The notes: generated by a model not told the origin, from the sequence alone. Positions 18,109-30,060 are shown, counted from the first letter of the stretch. The stretch is 64,000 nt of DNA from Parasphingorhabdus sp. SCSIO 66989 (GCF_032852305.1 NZ_CP136594.1:719501-783500); one strand, 5' to 3'. Made by a program: numbers and translations.

Positions 18109-18315
18109 TTCTTATCTCCTGCAAGAACAAGTCCGTGTTGCTATGCCAGCGGCCATGATTCGACCATTGGCTTGAGCGCGCTTTGCACAGATTTATCTTT
18201 CATTGCGTCGCTATTGGTGTTGATCGACAAACATACGAATGTGTCACGCTATTGACATGACGGGCTGACAGATATTCGCTAGCGCAGCGCACAAACCGGA
18301 TTTTGAGGGGGCTGG

Positions 18316-19806
<1,491 letters not shown>

Positions 19807-19883
19807 GGTCAGGCCCCTAGAAACAGCGCGATGTTGTGAAACCGGTTCAAATTTTGTGCGTCGACAGCTAACAGGCGGGAGAT

Positions 19884-20900
19884 ATGTTCGCCATTGCCCG
19901 TCACTATCTATGCACTCTCTTTTGCCTCGCCATTCTGGCCTTTTTGTCGCCTTCGATAGCAGAAGCACAGATCATCTATCAGGATGACTTTGAGGATGGT
20001 GCCAGTGGTTGGAGCAACAACAGTACCGAAACCCACCCCAATTTCTCGCGCTATCTTGGCCGGTTTGACAATAGCCCGAACCAGACATCGCGTACGTTCA
20101 CCGTGCCGGATGGATCGCAATCGCTGGTCATCGCCTTCGATTTCTACCGTTTCGATAGCTGGGATAATACCTCGCGCTGGGGTTTTGACCGCTTCCAGAT
20201 CGACATTGATGGCAACCAAATTTTCTCGCTGCCGTTAACGCCTAATCCCCCCAGCCTGACCGGCAGCAACGGCAATGTCTCCTGGGTTTTCCAGCCCGTA
20301 GGCCCCTATAGCAATCAGGCCTATGGCCGCTGGCAGGATCAGCGGTTTCGCGTGACGATCACCATTGCCAATCCGCCCACAACGGTCGCCTTTACCCTGC
20401 GTACTGCGATCAATCAGGGGGGTAATGATGAATCGGGCGGGTTTGACAATATGCTGGTCGAGGCGATTCCGTTTCCTGCCGATGTAAATGTTACCAAGAC
20501 CTCGGCGCTTGATCCGACCGCATCCTATCGCCTGCCCGGCGAGGCGGTGATCTATACTATAGAAGTAACCAGCGAGGGCGGGCCGCTGGATAGCGATACA
20601 TTGCGGATTACCGACTTTCTGCCACCGGAAATAACCATGTTCACTGGCAACTTTGACGGCGCTGGTAACCCGGTATCATTCACCGACTTGTCCTCACCAC
20701 CTTCCGGGATTACTTGCTGCACCAGCGCCAATCTGTCTTACTCTGACGACAGCACACCGCCGCTGACTTTCAACTATGCTCCCAATGGTGGCGAAGACCC
20801 CAATGTGACAGGGTTGGAGATTGCACCCAGCGGCCAGCTTAGACAGGGAACCACCAGCCCGGTTCGCCTGCGTTTTCAGTTGCGCGGCGTTATCAAGTGA
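19884..20900 (+). CDS. Secreted protein with DUF11-like C-terminal domain
   Basis: The 338-residue protein has a clear signal peptide (YLCTLFCLAILAFLSPSIAEAQ). The first 200 residues look like a beta-sandwich (IYQDDFEDGASGWSNN...FDNMLVEAIPFP), resembling carbohydrate- or surface-binding modules that begin with DDFEDG. The rest (DVNVTKTSALDPTASYRLPGEAVIYTIEVTSEGGPLDSDTLRITDFLPPEI) matches DUF11-type surface repeats. A CC pair at ITCCTSAN is notable. It has no operon partner. The role is unknown; cell-surface or extracellular location is inferred. Confidence 0.75.
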   Translation: MFAIARHYLCTLFCLAILAFLSPSIAEAQIIYQDDFEDGASGWSNNSTETHPNFSRYLGRFDNSPNQTSRTFTVPDGSQSLVIAFDFYRFDSWDNTSRWGFDRFQIDIDGNQIFSLPLTPNPPSLTGSNGNVSWVFQPVGPYSNQAYGRWQDQRFRVTITIANPPTTVAFTLRTAINQGGNDESGGFDNMLVEAIPFPADVNVTKTSALDPTASYRLPGEAVIYTIEVTSEGGPLDSDTLRITDFLPPEITMFTGNFDGAGNPVSFTDLSSPPSGITCCTSANLSYSDDSTPPLTFNYAPNGGEDPNVTGLEIAPSGQLRQGTTSPVRLRFQLRGVIK

Positions 20901-20930
20901 GTACTGATCTGCGCAATGAAGAGATTGAGG

Positions 20931-21548
20931 CTAACGCCTGCCTAGCAAATCATGGCTTTCCAGTTCAGCCCGCAGGGCATCGGCATTTTGGAATTGATGC
21001 CCGACAAAGCCGCAGGCGCGGGCACTGTCGACATTGTCCTGACGGTCATCAATGAACAGCGTTGCCGACGGATCGACCTTAAAGCGGCGTTGAGCCAATT
21101 GGTAGATACGCGGATCGGGCTTCATCATTTTCTCTGCGCCGGAAACGATAATGTCGCCGAACAGATCAAATATTGGTGCTGTTGGACGGAACATGGCCCA
21201 GAATTCAACGCCGAAATTGGTGATACCGAAAATTGGCACCTCACGTGCATGAAGTTCTTCCACCAATGCCAGCGACCCTGGCACCGGTCCCGGAATAGTC
21301 TCCAGCCAGCGTGGGACATAGGCTTCGATCAGTTCTCGTTCCTCCGGCCATTCAGCGACCAGCTCGGCCACCATCGGCGCCAGTTCGCGACCTGCATCAT
21401 GCTGAAAATGCCATTCCAGCGTCACGACATTGTCGAGAAACCAGTCAAGCCGCTCGGGGTCGTCGATCAGCTTGCCATAGAGTGCGCGAATATCCCATTG
21501 ATAGAGGACATTGCCGACATCGAAAATGACATTGGATATCTCAGTCAT
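20931..21548 (-). CDS. HAD-family hydrolase (YihX-like)
   Basis: The 205-residue haloacid-dehalogenase-fold protein has motif I VIFDVGNVLYQWD (first Asp nucleophile; the second Asp of the DxD pair is replaced by Gly-Asn), motif II FGITNFG, a Lys in EKMMKPDPRIYQ and motif IV TLFIDDRQDNVDSARACG. It resembles the YihX/epoxide-hydrolase-like HAD subgroup that dephosphorylates small sugar phosphates. The replacement of the usual DxD by DVGN is typical of that subgroup. It is convergent with the DUF11 gene. Confidence 0.88.
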   Translation of the reverse strand: MTEISNVIFDVGNVLYQWDIRALYGKLIDDPERLDWFLDNVVTLEWHFQHDAGRELAPMVAELVAEWPEERELIEAYVPRWLETIPGPVPGSLALVEELHAREVPIFGITNFGVEFWAMFRPTAPIFDLFGDIIVSGAEKMMKPDPRIYQLAQRRFKVDPSATLFIDDRQDNVDSARACGFVGHQFQNADALRAELESHDLLGRR

Positions 21549-21580
21549 AACACGCCTTGATGACTATTTCGGACAATAAA

Positions 21581-21605
21581 AAACCGCCCGGTCAAGGGGC
21601 GGTTT
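21581..21605. terminator. Rho-independent terminator downstream of rpmJ
   Basis: A perfect 9-bp stem (AAACCGCCC at 21581-21589 and its complement at 21597-21605) with a 7-nt loop lies 28 bp past the rpmJ stop. On the minus strand it is followed by a T run, so it fits termination of rpmJ. Confidence 0.85.
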
Positions 21606-21632
21606 CTTATGGATTAACCGGTCGTCGCGGGC

Positions 21633-21758
21633 TTAGCCCTGACGCGCCTTGAAACGGCGGTTGGTCTTGTTGATCACATAGGTGCGGCCACGACGACGGA
21701 TAACGCGGTTGTCGCGATGACGGCCCTTGAGCGATTTAAGCGAATTGCGAATCTTCAT
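21633..21758 (-). CDS. rpmJ: 50S ribosomal protein L36
   Basis: The 41-residue protein reads [18 protein letters not shown], continues with a basic [23 protein letters not shown] tail, and has no zinc-ribbon cysteines. This is the zinc-free L36 type, common in alphaproteobacteria and reported elsewhere as an alternative under zinc limitation. L36 is a small component of the large ribosomal subunit. It stands alone between the HAD gene and galE, with its own terminator. Confidence 0.95.
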   Translation of the reverse strand: MKIRNSLKSLKGRHRDNRVIRRRGRTYVINKTNRRFKARQG

Positions 21759-21893
21759 CTGTCATCTGCCTTGTTGTTCGCAAGCCATGAGCGCCGAAAA
21801 CTCTTGATGGTCCGGCGGATCAGGTGACTCGCGTGTAATGCGAAGCCGGGCGGATAATGCAAAAGCGGGGGGCAAGTCAAGCGCGCATTGCGC

Positions 21894-22919
21894 TTAGCGA
21901 CCGTGTTTTTCCGCCAGTTTCCGTTCCCATGCCAGCGCATCGCTGACAATCTGATCGAGATCATCATGACGCGGTTGCCAGCCAAAGCGTGCCTTTATCG
22001 CGCTATTGTCGGAAATCAGCGCATCAGGATCGCCAGCGCGGCGGCCCGCCATTTCGCGGGTTATCGGCCTGTTGGTGACGCGATCCACGGCATCCAGCAC
22101 CTCCAGCACCGAATAGCCATGGCCATAGCCGCAGTTGAGGAAATGGCTTTCTTGCGGCGATTCGACTAGCTTTTCCAGCGCCAGCACATGCGCATTAGCC
22201 AGATCGGTAACATGGATATAGTCGCGCACACCGGTGCCATCGTCTGTATCAAAATCGGTGCCAAACACCGCGACTTTGTCGCGCTTGCCCAGAGCTGCCT
22301 CGACCGCGACCTTGATCAGATGCGTCGCCCCGGCAGTGGACTGGCCGGAGCGGCCCTCAGGATCGGCGCCAGCGACATTGAAATAGCGCAGCGCACAGAA
22401 ATTGAGCGGATGTGCTGCAGCCACATCGCGCAGCATGATCTCGGTCATCAGCTTGGACATGCCATAGGGGTTGATTGGGCGCTGCGGGCAATCCTCGCGC
22501 ACCGGTATCGCTTCGGGAATGCCATAGGTCGCGGCGGTTGAGGAGAAGATGAAATGCTTGACGTCGTCCTTCACCGCCGCCTCGATAAGCGCCCGGCTTT
22601 TGGCGGTGTTGTTGTGGTAGTATTTCAGAGGATCGCTGACCGATTCCGGCACCACTACCGACCCGGCAAAATGCATGATCGCGCCAATCTGATGTTCAGC
22701 GATGATTTTGCTCACTAAGCCAGCATCAGCAATATCGCCTTCATAAAACGACACATCATCGGCCACCGCCCAGCGAAATCCGGTGACCAGATTGTCGATC
22801 ACCGCCAACGGCCATCCGGCATCGCGCAGTGCCAGCACCGCGTGGCTGCCAATATAGCCAGCACCACCAGTGACCAGAACGGTTGGACGTGATGGCTTGC
22901 TGGAATGTCCTAATGCCAT
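21894..22919 (-). CDS. galE: UDP-glucose 4-epimerase
   Basis: The 341-residue SDR-type epimerase interconverts UDP-glucose and UDP-galactose (or the N-acetyl forms) for envelope polysaccharide. It has VLVTGGAGYIGSHAVLALRDAGW (NAD-binding), MHFAGSVVVPESVSDPLKYYHNN, FSSTAATYG, and the catalytic Tyr and Lys in NPYGMSKLMTE. SGATHLIKVAVEAALG-type and VRDYIHVTDLANAHVLAL segments follow. The length is standard. It appears monocistronic. Confidence 0.95.
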   Translation of the reverse strand: MALGHSSKPSRPTVLVTGGAGYIGSHAVLALRDAGWPLAVIDNLVTGFRWAVADDVSFYEGDIADAGLVSKIIAEHQIGAIMHFAGSVVVPESVSDPLKYYHNNTAKSRALIEAAVKDDVKHFIFSSTAATYGIPEAIPVREDCPQRPINPYGMSKLMTEIMLRDVAAAHPLNFCALRYFNVAGADPEGRSGQSTAGATHLIKVAVEAALGKRDKVAVFGTDFDTDDGTGVRDYIHVTDLANAHVLALEKLVESPQESHFLNCGYGHGYSVLEVLDAVDRVTNRPITREMAGRRAGDPDALISDNSAIKARFGWQPRHDDLDQIVSDALAWERKLAEKHGR

Positions 22920-23106
22920 AATAGACCCTTGGTAAAGAACGCTTTTGACTCGATAAAAGTCAGTAATCCGCGCTTAATGCGCAACCCTCTATAGCGCTAA
23001 TGCCAAATGGTGAAGAACCAGTTGTTACAAGTCTGTACCCCATTTGGATCGCGCATTTGGGCCTTTTGGTCTATGCTGTCGCGATCAGGACAAGGATGAA
23101 GTCATT

Positions 23107-23736
23107 ATGTTGAAGAGCCTTTCTGCCCGTAGCATCGCCCTTTTGCTCGCGCTTTGCGGCGCGCTTGTGGTCAGCGGATGCACCACACCTGTTGGCCCGG
23201 TCGAGGTGCGGCGATTCCATGTGATGGACCAGACGCCTGCTGCAACATCGGGCAGCATTGCTGTGGTCCCGGCAGATGGATTTGATGGCAACAGCCTTGA
23301 ATTTCGCGCCTATGCCGCGGCGATTGCGCGTGAGCTTTCCGGCCTTGGCTATACAGTGGTCGATGCGGGTAGTTCGCCGGATCAGCTAGCGACATTGGCC
23401 TATGAGAGCCAGACGCGCAGAACCGGCAATGCCCGCAGCCCGGTCAATGTCGGCGTTGGCGGCGGCGGGGGCAGCTTTGGCGGCCGTGGCGGCGGCTTTG
23501 GAGGCCTGGGCGTCGGCTTTAATCTTGGCGGTGGCAGCAGCGAGCGTATCTTCACCCGCATGGAAGTGATCATTCAGCGCGCCGCTGATGATGTCCGCCT
23601 CTGGGAAGGCCAGGCGATCAGCGAAGCCAAGCCTGGTTCGCCCGAAGCGGAGCCGCAGCTCGGTGCGGCCAAGATTGCCGCGGCGCTGTTTACCGGGTTT
23701 CCCGGTGAGTCCGGCGCGACAATCGAGGTGGACTAA
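23107..23736 (+). CDS. DUF4136-like lipoprotein, paralogue 1
   Basis: The 209-residue lipoprotein starts at the ATG at 23107 with a signal peptide ending in the lipobox VVSGC. The mature part begins TTPVGPVEVRRFHVMDQ and continues with GSIAVVPADG, a helix-rich YAAAIARELSGLGYTVV segment and a very Gly-rich loop (GVGGGGGSFGGRGGGFGG). It ends RLWEGQAISEAKPGSPEAEPQLGAAKIAAALFTGFPGESGATIEVD. The overall pattern matches DUF4136 envelope lipoproteins of unknown function. It is followed 27 bp later by a clear paralogue. Confidence 0.8.
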   Translation: MLKSLSARSIALLLALCGALVVSGCTTPVGPVEVRRFHVMDQTPAATSGSIAVVPADGFDGNSLEFRAYAAAIARELSGLGYTVVDAGSSPDQLATLAYESQTRRTGNARSPVNVGVGGGGGSFGGRGGGFGGLGVGFNLGGGSSERIFTRMEVIIQRAADDVRLWEGQAISEAKPGSPEAEPQLGAAKIAAALFTGFPGESGATIEVD

Positions 23737-23763
23737 CGGGGCCGCATCCGGCAACACAGCGCT

Positions 23764-24354
23764 ATGCGCTTTTCCTGTCTGATATTGCTGGCATCTGCCG
23801 CATTGGTCACAGCCTGTACCACGCCCATAGCGCCGGGCGAGATAACCCGTTTTCATCTGCCCGAGCGTGCAGCGGAACTGGGGCGGGGCAGCATTGCCAT
23901 AGTCCCGCTTGATGAAACCCAGCTATCGACCAGCGGCTATGCGGCCTTTGAGCAACGGCTGGCCCGGATATTGATCGGACAGGGCTATGATGTGGTCAAT
24001 TCCGCCCAGAATAGCGACCAGATTGCCACTATAGACTATCGCCTGCTGGACACGCGCAATGCCGATGACCGGGCGATATTGACCGGCGGCGGCCCTGCGG
24101 CCATCGGCACGGGCGGCTCCGTTGGCGGCACGCTGACCATCCCTTTTGGCGGCAGCCCGCAACGTGTCTATTGCCGCTTGCGCGTTTCCATCAATGATCG
24201 TCAGCAAGGTGATGCGCTATGGGAAGCACGCGGCCAAAGCGAGGCCAAGCCCGGGACACCCGAGGCCACCCCTGCGGCCTGTGCCGATAAAATGCTCTCA
24301 GCGGTATTTAGCGACTTCCCAGGCCGCTCGGGTGAGACTATCTCGGTGCCATGA
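23764..24354 (+). CDS. DUF4136-like lipoprotein, paralogue 2
   Basis: The 196-residue lipoprotein (lipobox VTAC) shares the frame of its upstream neighbour. Both have [14 protein letters not shown] / [24 protein letters not shown] / [21 protein letters not shown] / LSGLGYTVVDAG and [12 protein letters not shown] / SEAKPGSPEAEP, and end [11 protein letters not shown] / FPGESGATIEV. The Gly-rich loop is shorter. The pair arose by tandem duplication followed by clear divergence. Its stop overlaps the ATG of the carboxypeptidase gene (ATGA), so these three genes probably form one operon. Confidence 0.8.
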   Translation: MRFSCLILLASAALVTACTTPIAPGEITRFHLPERAAELGRGSIAIVPLDETQLSTSGYAAFEQRLARILIGQGYDVVNSAQNSDQIATIDYRLLDTRNADDRAILTGGGPAAIGTGGSVGGTLTIPFGGSPQRVYCRLRVSINDRQQGDALWEARGQSEAKPGTPEATPAACADKMLSAVFSDFPGRSGETISVP

Positions 24355-25490
24355 TTCATGACATTTGCAGCGCATTCGATTCCGGCAATATTGTTGTCGT
24401 CGAGCAATCCGATACTCACGCCCGACTGACCATCAACAAGGACCGCGAGTCCGATTTCTTTCAATGGTTCCATTTCCGCCTCGCCGCCGATCCGGGCGAG
24501 GAGGTGGTGCTGGAGATTACCGGCCTCACAGACTCCGCCTATCCGCAGGGCTGGCCTGACTATGCCGCCTGTGTCAGCGAAGACCGAGACTATTGGGAGC
24601 GTGCCGAGAGCAGCTATGACAAGCAGAGCGGCACGCTGACCATTCGTCATATACCGGCTTCGGGCATCTGCTGGTTCGCCTATTTCGCGCCCTATTCTAT
24701 GGAGCGGCATCATGATCTGGTCGCGGAAGCGGCGTCAGCGGAAGGTGTCGATTATCGCTGTCTCGGCCATAGTCTCGAAGGCCAGCCGATGGATTGCCTC
24801 GAAATGGGCGAGGGCGATATTCCGGTCTGGCTTTATGCCCGCCAGCATCCGGGTGAAACCATGGCCGAATGGTGGATGGAAGGGGTTTTGGAAAAGCTCA
24901 CCGATCCCGCCGATCCCCATGCCCGGTTGCTGCGCCAAAAATGCCGGATTTATGTTGTTCCCAATATGAACCCCGATGGCAGCCGCCGCGGCCATTTGCG
25001 CACCAACTATGCCGGCGTGAACCTCAATCGCGAATGGCACGATCCGACGCCCGGGCGCAGCCCCGAAGTGCTTTGTGTTCGCAACGCTATGGATAAAACC
25101 GGCTGTGCTTTCGCCATAGATGTCCATGGTGACGAGGCGATCCCGGCGGTGTTTATCGCCGGTTTTGAGGGCATCCCGTCATGGACTGAGAAACAGGGCG
25201 AACTCTATCATCGCTATCGCAATCTGCTCGCCGCGCGCACGCCCGATTTCCAGACCGAACTCGGCTATCCAGTCGCGCCCAAGGGCAAGGCCAATCTTTC
25301 CATGTCGACCAATCAGGTCGCCGAGCGCTTTGCCAAAAGCCATGGCTGTGTCGCGATGACGCTGGAAATGCCGTTCAAGGACAATCGCGACCTGCCCGAT
25401 GCAGAACAGGGCTGGAGCCCGGAACGCTGCAAGCGGCTGGGGGATGACTGTCTCGCGGTGCTGGCGGAGATGGTGGACGATTTCGCCTGA
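24351..25490 (+). CDS. M14-family zinc carboxypeptidase
   Basis: The 379-residue M14 peptidase resembles the cytosolic-carboxypeptidase (AGBL/Nna1-like) subgroup found in bacteria. A beta-sandwich N-domain (about 1-130, [23 protein letters not shown]) is typical of it. The zinc motif is in [13 protein letters not shown] (HPGE). Substrate-binding [28 protein letters not shown] follows, with a third ligand in AIDVHGDE and the catalytic Glu in [10 protein letters not shown]. It has no signal peptide, so it is likely cytoplasmic. Family enzymes trim C-terminal residues of peptides; the substrate is unknown. It overlaps the preceding lipoprotein gene by 4 bp. Confidence 0.92.
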   Translation: MIHDICSAFDSGNIVVVEQSDTHARLTINKDRESDFFQWFHFRLAADPGEEVVLEITGLTDSAYPQGWPDYAACVSEDRDYWERAESSYDKQSGTLTIRHIPASGICWFAYFAPYSMERHHDLVAEAASAEGVDYRCLGHSLEGQPMDCLEMGEGDIPVWLYARQHPGETMAEWWMEGVLEKLTDPADPHARLLRQKCRIYVVPNMNPDGSRRGHLRTNYAGVNLNREWHDPTPGRSPEVLCVRNAMDKTGCAFAIDVHGDEAIPAVFIAGFEGIPSWTEKQGELYHRYRNLLAARTPDFQTELGYPVAPKGKANLSMSTNQVAERFAKSHGCVAMTLEMPFKDNRDLPDAEQGWSPERCKRLGDDCLAVLAEMVDDFA

Positions 25491-25561
25491 AGCGGTTTTG
25501 TCGCTTTCTTACAAGACCGGGAATAGGCTGCGTCATATCCTCCCATATGGGAGGATATGCC

Positions 25562-27319
25562 ATGGTCCGAAGCGATACTTTCAGAGTTTGTGCCGCATTT
25601 CTCAGCATATGCCTGCTGGCGGTCACCGGATCGGCAATGGCAGCGGACAATCCCAAATTCAAAAAAGTCCCCGCCGCAAAATATGAAACCAAGGCACCCG
25701 CCAAGGATTTCAGCTTTGCCAGGCTGCGCAATTATGAACCCAAAGAGCATAGCGGCACCGAGCATCTCAAAAGGGTCGTCTATACCGCCAAGGGCAAATA
25801 CTACACGATTAACGGCGTCATTGATCTCTCGGGCGCGCAACCGCGCTGGGTCGTCGAACCACGATATCGCGACATTGAAGCGGGCGGTCCCGATTTCTCC
25901 TTCGCGCGGAAAATGGACGGGACCTGGTGCATAAAGCGCCATATGGAGAAGGGCTGTCAGGATATCGGCCGGGTAAAGCTCAGCGCCTTTCTCTATTCGG
26001 AAAATGGCAGCGGCACCGGGCGACGCGGCGCGCCGTTCTGGGCCGCACCGGTTTATGCTCTTGCCATAGGTGAAGACAAGCGGACGGCGACAGCCACGCT
26101 GTTCACGCCAGAAGGCGCGATATTGGGCCAGATCAATAATCTGGTGCTCGCCTCCTATAATGCGGGCGGCGGGCATGGTGTGAAATTCAGTCAGATATTC
26201 TCTGTTGGCAGCGCGGCGATTGCGCGGGTTCGCAACGCCGATGGTGTCGTCCATGACGTTGCCGTTCTGCCCGATCCGGAGACGGGCGCGCTGACTTTCA
26301 ACCAGACGTCCGATCTGACGATATTGCCTGGTTACAAGGTGCTGACCCTAAGCGGGGTTCCAAGTAAGAAGCATGTGTTGTTTTTTACCGCCGATAGCGA
26401 CGATCATCTCTACTTCCCAATCTATACCGATCAGCTCGGCTATAAGGCAGCGCCGGGCAATTTGATCGGGATCAGGCCGATGGGGATGTTCCCGTTTGAG
26501 CGGGAATATACGAACGACTATTATGTGCCATTTGAGCTTAAGCTGATCGAGGCGACCCATGGCGATATCCTCTGCTGTAGAAAGAATGAAAGAGTGCCTG
26601 CAGGCTGGGTCGCCAAATGGCAGACCGAGGTTGGCGATCGTTGGGCGATCGTCAGCCTGAAAGGCACGCTGCCGAGTTATGACGAGATTATGCGCTCGGT
26701 TACTGGTGCGCATTATCGCGACGTCGGGACGATTGTCAGCGATCGTAATCCTGGCAAAAGCTATGGCAAGATGCGGGATCGCAGATGGATAAATGGCCTG
26801 TATCTCGTGCATGAAAATGGCACTGCGGAGATTTACAAGCGCGGTTGTGAAGACCGTTCCTGTAAGGTGTTCACCATGTCTCGGTCCAAGACCATGCCGG
26901 CGCGCAATCTCGAGAGCTATATGATTGCCACCATAAGGGAATCGGAGCAATGGGCGGCGCAGCGGGAAAAAGACCGTATAGCCCAGTTCAAGGCGCAGAT
27001 GGAGGCACGCAAACGGGCAGAACGGCAACGTGCCATCCAGCGCTCTGCAGCGATGGCAGAGCAACGTCGCCAGAATGCGGCCTATGCCGCCTATCAGCGG
27101 CAACAGCGGATTGAAAAATGGAACGCCTATGTCGCTGAACGCAACCGCTATATTGAAGCGACACGCCCTGCGCCGCCGCCGAGCAGCTCAAGCCGCACGT
27201 GGTACACGCCGCCCGACATTGATTATTGGAGCGGCGTCAGCAAGTTCAACACCAGCGGCTATTATCTGTCCCGTTCCGGCGCACGCACCAATTGCCGCAT
27301 CGGTTCGGGGCAATGCTGA
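25562..27319 (+). CDS. Large exported protein of unknown function with basic coiled-coil C-terminus
   Basis: The 585-residue protein has a signal peptide (FRVCAAFLSICLLAVTGSAMAADN). The ATG at 25562 is preferred because GGAGG lies 6 nt upstream; an ATG at 25547 is inside a small palindrome. Residues about 25-460 are a mixed domain with scattered Cys (CIKRHMEKGC, DILCCRKNE, YKRGCEDRSCK). Residues about 470-545 are a Gln/Arg/Ala-rich coiled coil (AQFKAQMEARKRAERQRAIQRSAAMAEQRRQ). A Pro/Ser stretch and a short Cys-containing tail close it. I do not recognise a family. It follows the carboxypeptidase gene by 71 bp. Confidence 0.7.
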   Translation: MVRSDTFRVCAAFLSICLLAVTGSAMAADNPKFKKVPAAKYETKAPAKDFSFARLRNYEPKEHSGTEHLKRVVYTAKGKYYTINGVIDLSGAQPRWVVEPRYRDIEAGGPDFSFARKMDGTWCIKRHMEKGCQDIGRVKLSAFLYSENGSGTGRRGAPFWAAPVYALAIGEDKRTATATLFTPEGAILGQINNLVLASYNAGGGHGVKFSQIFSVGSAAIARVRNADGVVHDVAVLPDPETGALTFNQTSDLTILPGYKVLTLSGVPSKKHVLFFTADSDDHLYFPIYTDQLGYKAAPGNLIGIRPMGMFPFEREYTNDYYVPFELKLIEATHGDILCCRKNERVPAGWVAKWQTEVGDRWAIVSLKGTLPSYDEIMRSVTGAHYRDVGTIVSDRNPGKSYGKMRDRRWINGLYLVHENGTAEIYKRGCEDRSCKVFTMSRSKTMPARNLESYMIATIRESEQWAAQREKDRIAQFKAQMEARKRAERQRAIQRSAAMAEQRRQNAAYAAYQRQQRIEKWNAYVAERNRYIEATRPAPPPSSSSRTWYTPPDIDYWSGVSKFNTSGYYLSRSGARTNCRIGSGQC

Positions 27320-27366
27320 TTCCGCGCGACCAAATCCAGTATCTTGGGACGTTGAATACAGAAGAG

Positions 27367-27480
27367 TTCCTCTCCCCGGCGGGGAGAGGTTAGGTGAGGG
27401 GGAGCGAGGCCGCAGGCCGAGCGCCCAAGCCATCAGCATCGCACACCCCCATCCAACCTTCCCCCTTCAGGGGGAAGGCT
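27367..27480. repeat. Double-hairpin palindromic element (CCTCTCCCC type)
   Basis: The left hairpin CCTCTCCCCGGCGGGGAGAGG is followed by TTAGGTGAGGGGG. The right part mirrors this: CACACCCCCATCCAACC, then the hairpin CTTCCCCCTTCAGGGGGAAG. It lies between convergent genes. It has the same layout as the 15850 and 38988 elements but a different core sequence. Confidence 0.8.
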
Positions 27481-27492
27481 ATGAAACCTAAT

Positions 27493-28107
27493 CTAACCTT
27501 GTGCCGGATTTCTTAGTGCCGTTACCATTTTGAGAATGGCCGATTGCGCTTCCACCAAAGCGCTCTCTTTGTCCTCCGAAGAGGCCACCATATGTGCCGC
27601 CTCGATAATCGCGCCGAGCAGGATTTTGGATGTCAACTCCGCATTGGGGGCATCAATCACCCCGGCCTGAGCGAGCGCGCCGATTTCCATACAGACTTTG
27701 CCAAAGGCATATTGCATCTCGATCTCGCGCCAGGTCACCGGGTCGATAACACTCGGCGCTTCTTTGAACACGATGCGGGCAATATCCGGGCGAGCACAGA
27801 TCTCGAGCGCCCCGCCTATGCGCTGGGCGAACGCCTCCCAGGGATCATCCAATGGCGGCAGGGCAGCGACATGATCGAGTATCTCCTGCTCCAGATGTTC
27901 CGCCACCGCCTGAAACAGGCCCTTTTTGTCTGCAAAATGATGATAGATCGCGCCGGTGGTGACATCCGCCTTACGCACAATGGCGGCGAGCGAGGCACCG
28001 CCAAAGCCATGTTCGGCAAATTCATCGCGAGCAACGGCAATGATGCGCGCCTGCGTCTCGGCGCTGCGGTTCGCCCGGCCATCTGAAGTCGCGTTGTTAT
28101 CTGTCAT
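27493..28107 (-). CDS. TetR-family transcriptional regulator
   Basis: The 204-residue repressor has an N-terminal helix-turn-helix (RIIAVARDEFAEHGFGGASLAAIVRKADVTTGAIYHHFADKKGLFQAV) and an all-helical ligand-binding domain. It is transcribed divergently from a hotdog thioesterase gene. A perfect 8-bp-arm inverted repeat in the 102-bp shared gap is the likely operator, so it probably controls itself and the thioesterase. The ligand is unknown; an acyl-CoA or aromatic compound is plausible from the neighbour, by inference only. Confidence 0.92.
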   Translation of the reverse strand: MTDNNATSDGRANRSAETQARIIAVARDEFAEHGFGGASLAAIVRKADVTTGAIYHHFADKKGLFQAVAEHLEQEILDHVAALPPLDDPWEAFAQRIGGALEICARPDIARIVFKEAPSVIDPVTWREIEMQYAFGKVCMEIGALAQAGVIDAPNAELTSKILLGAIIEAAHMVASSEDKESALVEAQSAILKMVTALRNPAQG

Positions 28108-28117
28108 CCATACCCAC

Positions 28118-28143
28118 TTGCCAACTTTGCCAAGCTATGCCAA
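28118..28143. repeat. Three short direct repeats (TTGCCAA) in the tetR-thioesterase gap
   Basis: TTGCCAA occurs at 28118-28124 and 28127-28133, and ATGCCAA at 28137-28143, with 9- and 10-bp spacing, which puts them on one face of the helix. They lie between the tetR start codon and the inverted repeat at 28147. They could be a second regulator site or chance. Confidence 0.35.
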
Positions 28144-28146
28144 CTA

Positions 28147-28168
28147 ACATAACATAATTTTGTTATGT
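28147..28168. promoter_or_regulatory. Probable TetR operator
   Basis: The perfect inverted repeat ACATAACA (28147-28154) and TGTTATGT (28161-28168) with a 6-bp AT spacer lies between divergent tetR and thioesterase genes. Its size and position are typical of TetR-family operators. Confidence 0.7.
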
Positions 28169-28209
28169 AAATAAAAGCCATGATTCCAGCCCTGAGTAGG
28201 AGAGTCCTC

Positions 28210-28608
28210 ATGTCCGAAATGCCAAAAAATCTCGCCGACACCATGCCCTTCTCGCGCCTGATGGGCGTCTCTATTACCGATGCCAGCGCCGAGCGTGTGA
28301 CCGGAGAGCTTGTCGTGCGTGATGATCTGTGCACGACCAACAATATCATGCATGGCGGCGCAATCATGGCCTTTGCCGATGCATTAGGCGCGGTGGGTGC
28401 GTTTCTCTCGCTTCCAAAAGGTGCCAATGGCACCACAACGATTGAGAGCAAGACCAATTTTCTGGGTGCGGCGAAGCAGGGTAGCACGGTGACGGGTGTG
28501 ACCAAGCCGGTGAAGATTGGCGGGCGCATGTCGGTCTGGCAGACCGAGATCAGAACGCAGGCTGACAAGCAGGTAGCGCTGATTACCCAGACGCAGCTGG
28601 TGCTGTGA
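28210..28608 (+). CDS. PaaI-family hotdog thioesterase
   Basis: The 132-residue 4HBT-type thioesterase starts at the ATG at 28210, which has a GGAG-rich site; another ATG 10 codons upstream is less likely. The sequence shows LMGVSITDASAERVTGELVVRDDLCTTNNIMHGGAIMAFADALGAVGAFLSLP, the HGG motif and downstream Asp of PaaI/YdiI enzymes, then TIESKTNFLGAAKQGSTVTG. Such enzymes hydrolyse acyl-CoAs, often aromatic or beta-keto. It is probably regulated by the divergent TetR protein. Confidence 0.92.
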   Translation: MSEMPKNLADTMPFSRLMGVSITDASAERVTGELVVRDDLCTTNNIMHGGAIMAFADALGAVGAFLSLPKGANGTTTIESKTNFLGAAKQGSTVTGVTKPVKIGGRMSVWQTEIRTQADKQVALITQTQLVL

Positions 28609-28655
28609 GAGGCTGCAGGTTATAGCATCCGCGAACAGGCGGAGGTTGTCACCAG

Positions 28656-29648
<993 letters not shown>

Positions 29649-29728
29649 TTAATGATCAAACTTGCGCCAGAGTAACGTAAAATCTGCGATATGATAGAGT
29701 AAACTGCCAACGCCATTCATGTTAGAGT

Positions 29729-29805
<77 letters not shown>

Positions 29806-30060
29806 GTGATGCTATGTGATCAGCGAAGGAGCGCCTAGCAAAAGCTTTGGCGGCGCGCCAGTGGGAATCTTTCTTGGATCGGCAAGGGTGCAATCGGGCG
29901 AAAGCGCCGACATGTGTTGACCCACCTATTGCCGCCTCGCTATATTGGACGCCTGTGTTGCAAGGCGGATCGGCATTGTTCCGGGCCGCCTTTGCTGTTT
30001 TCGGGTGGTTGCATGCCAGCGCCCGGCCAAGAGAAGTAGAACACCAGGAGTTTGCCGCCC

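Noticed and set aside
23456-23540. GGC-rich repeat tract
   Set aside because: Encodes the Gly-rich loop of the DUF4136-like lipoprotein, not an independent repeat.
25313-26254. Long open frame (313 codons) on the minus strand across the carboxypeptidase and exported-protein genes
   Set aside because: It is antisense to two genes with strong family or signal-peptide evidence; its own translation has no recognisable domain or start signal.
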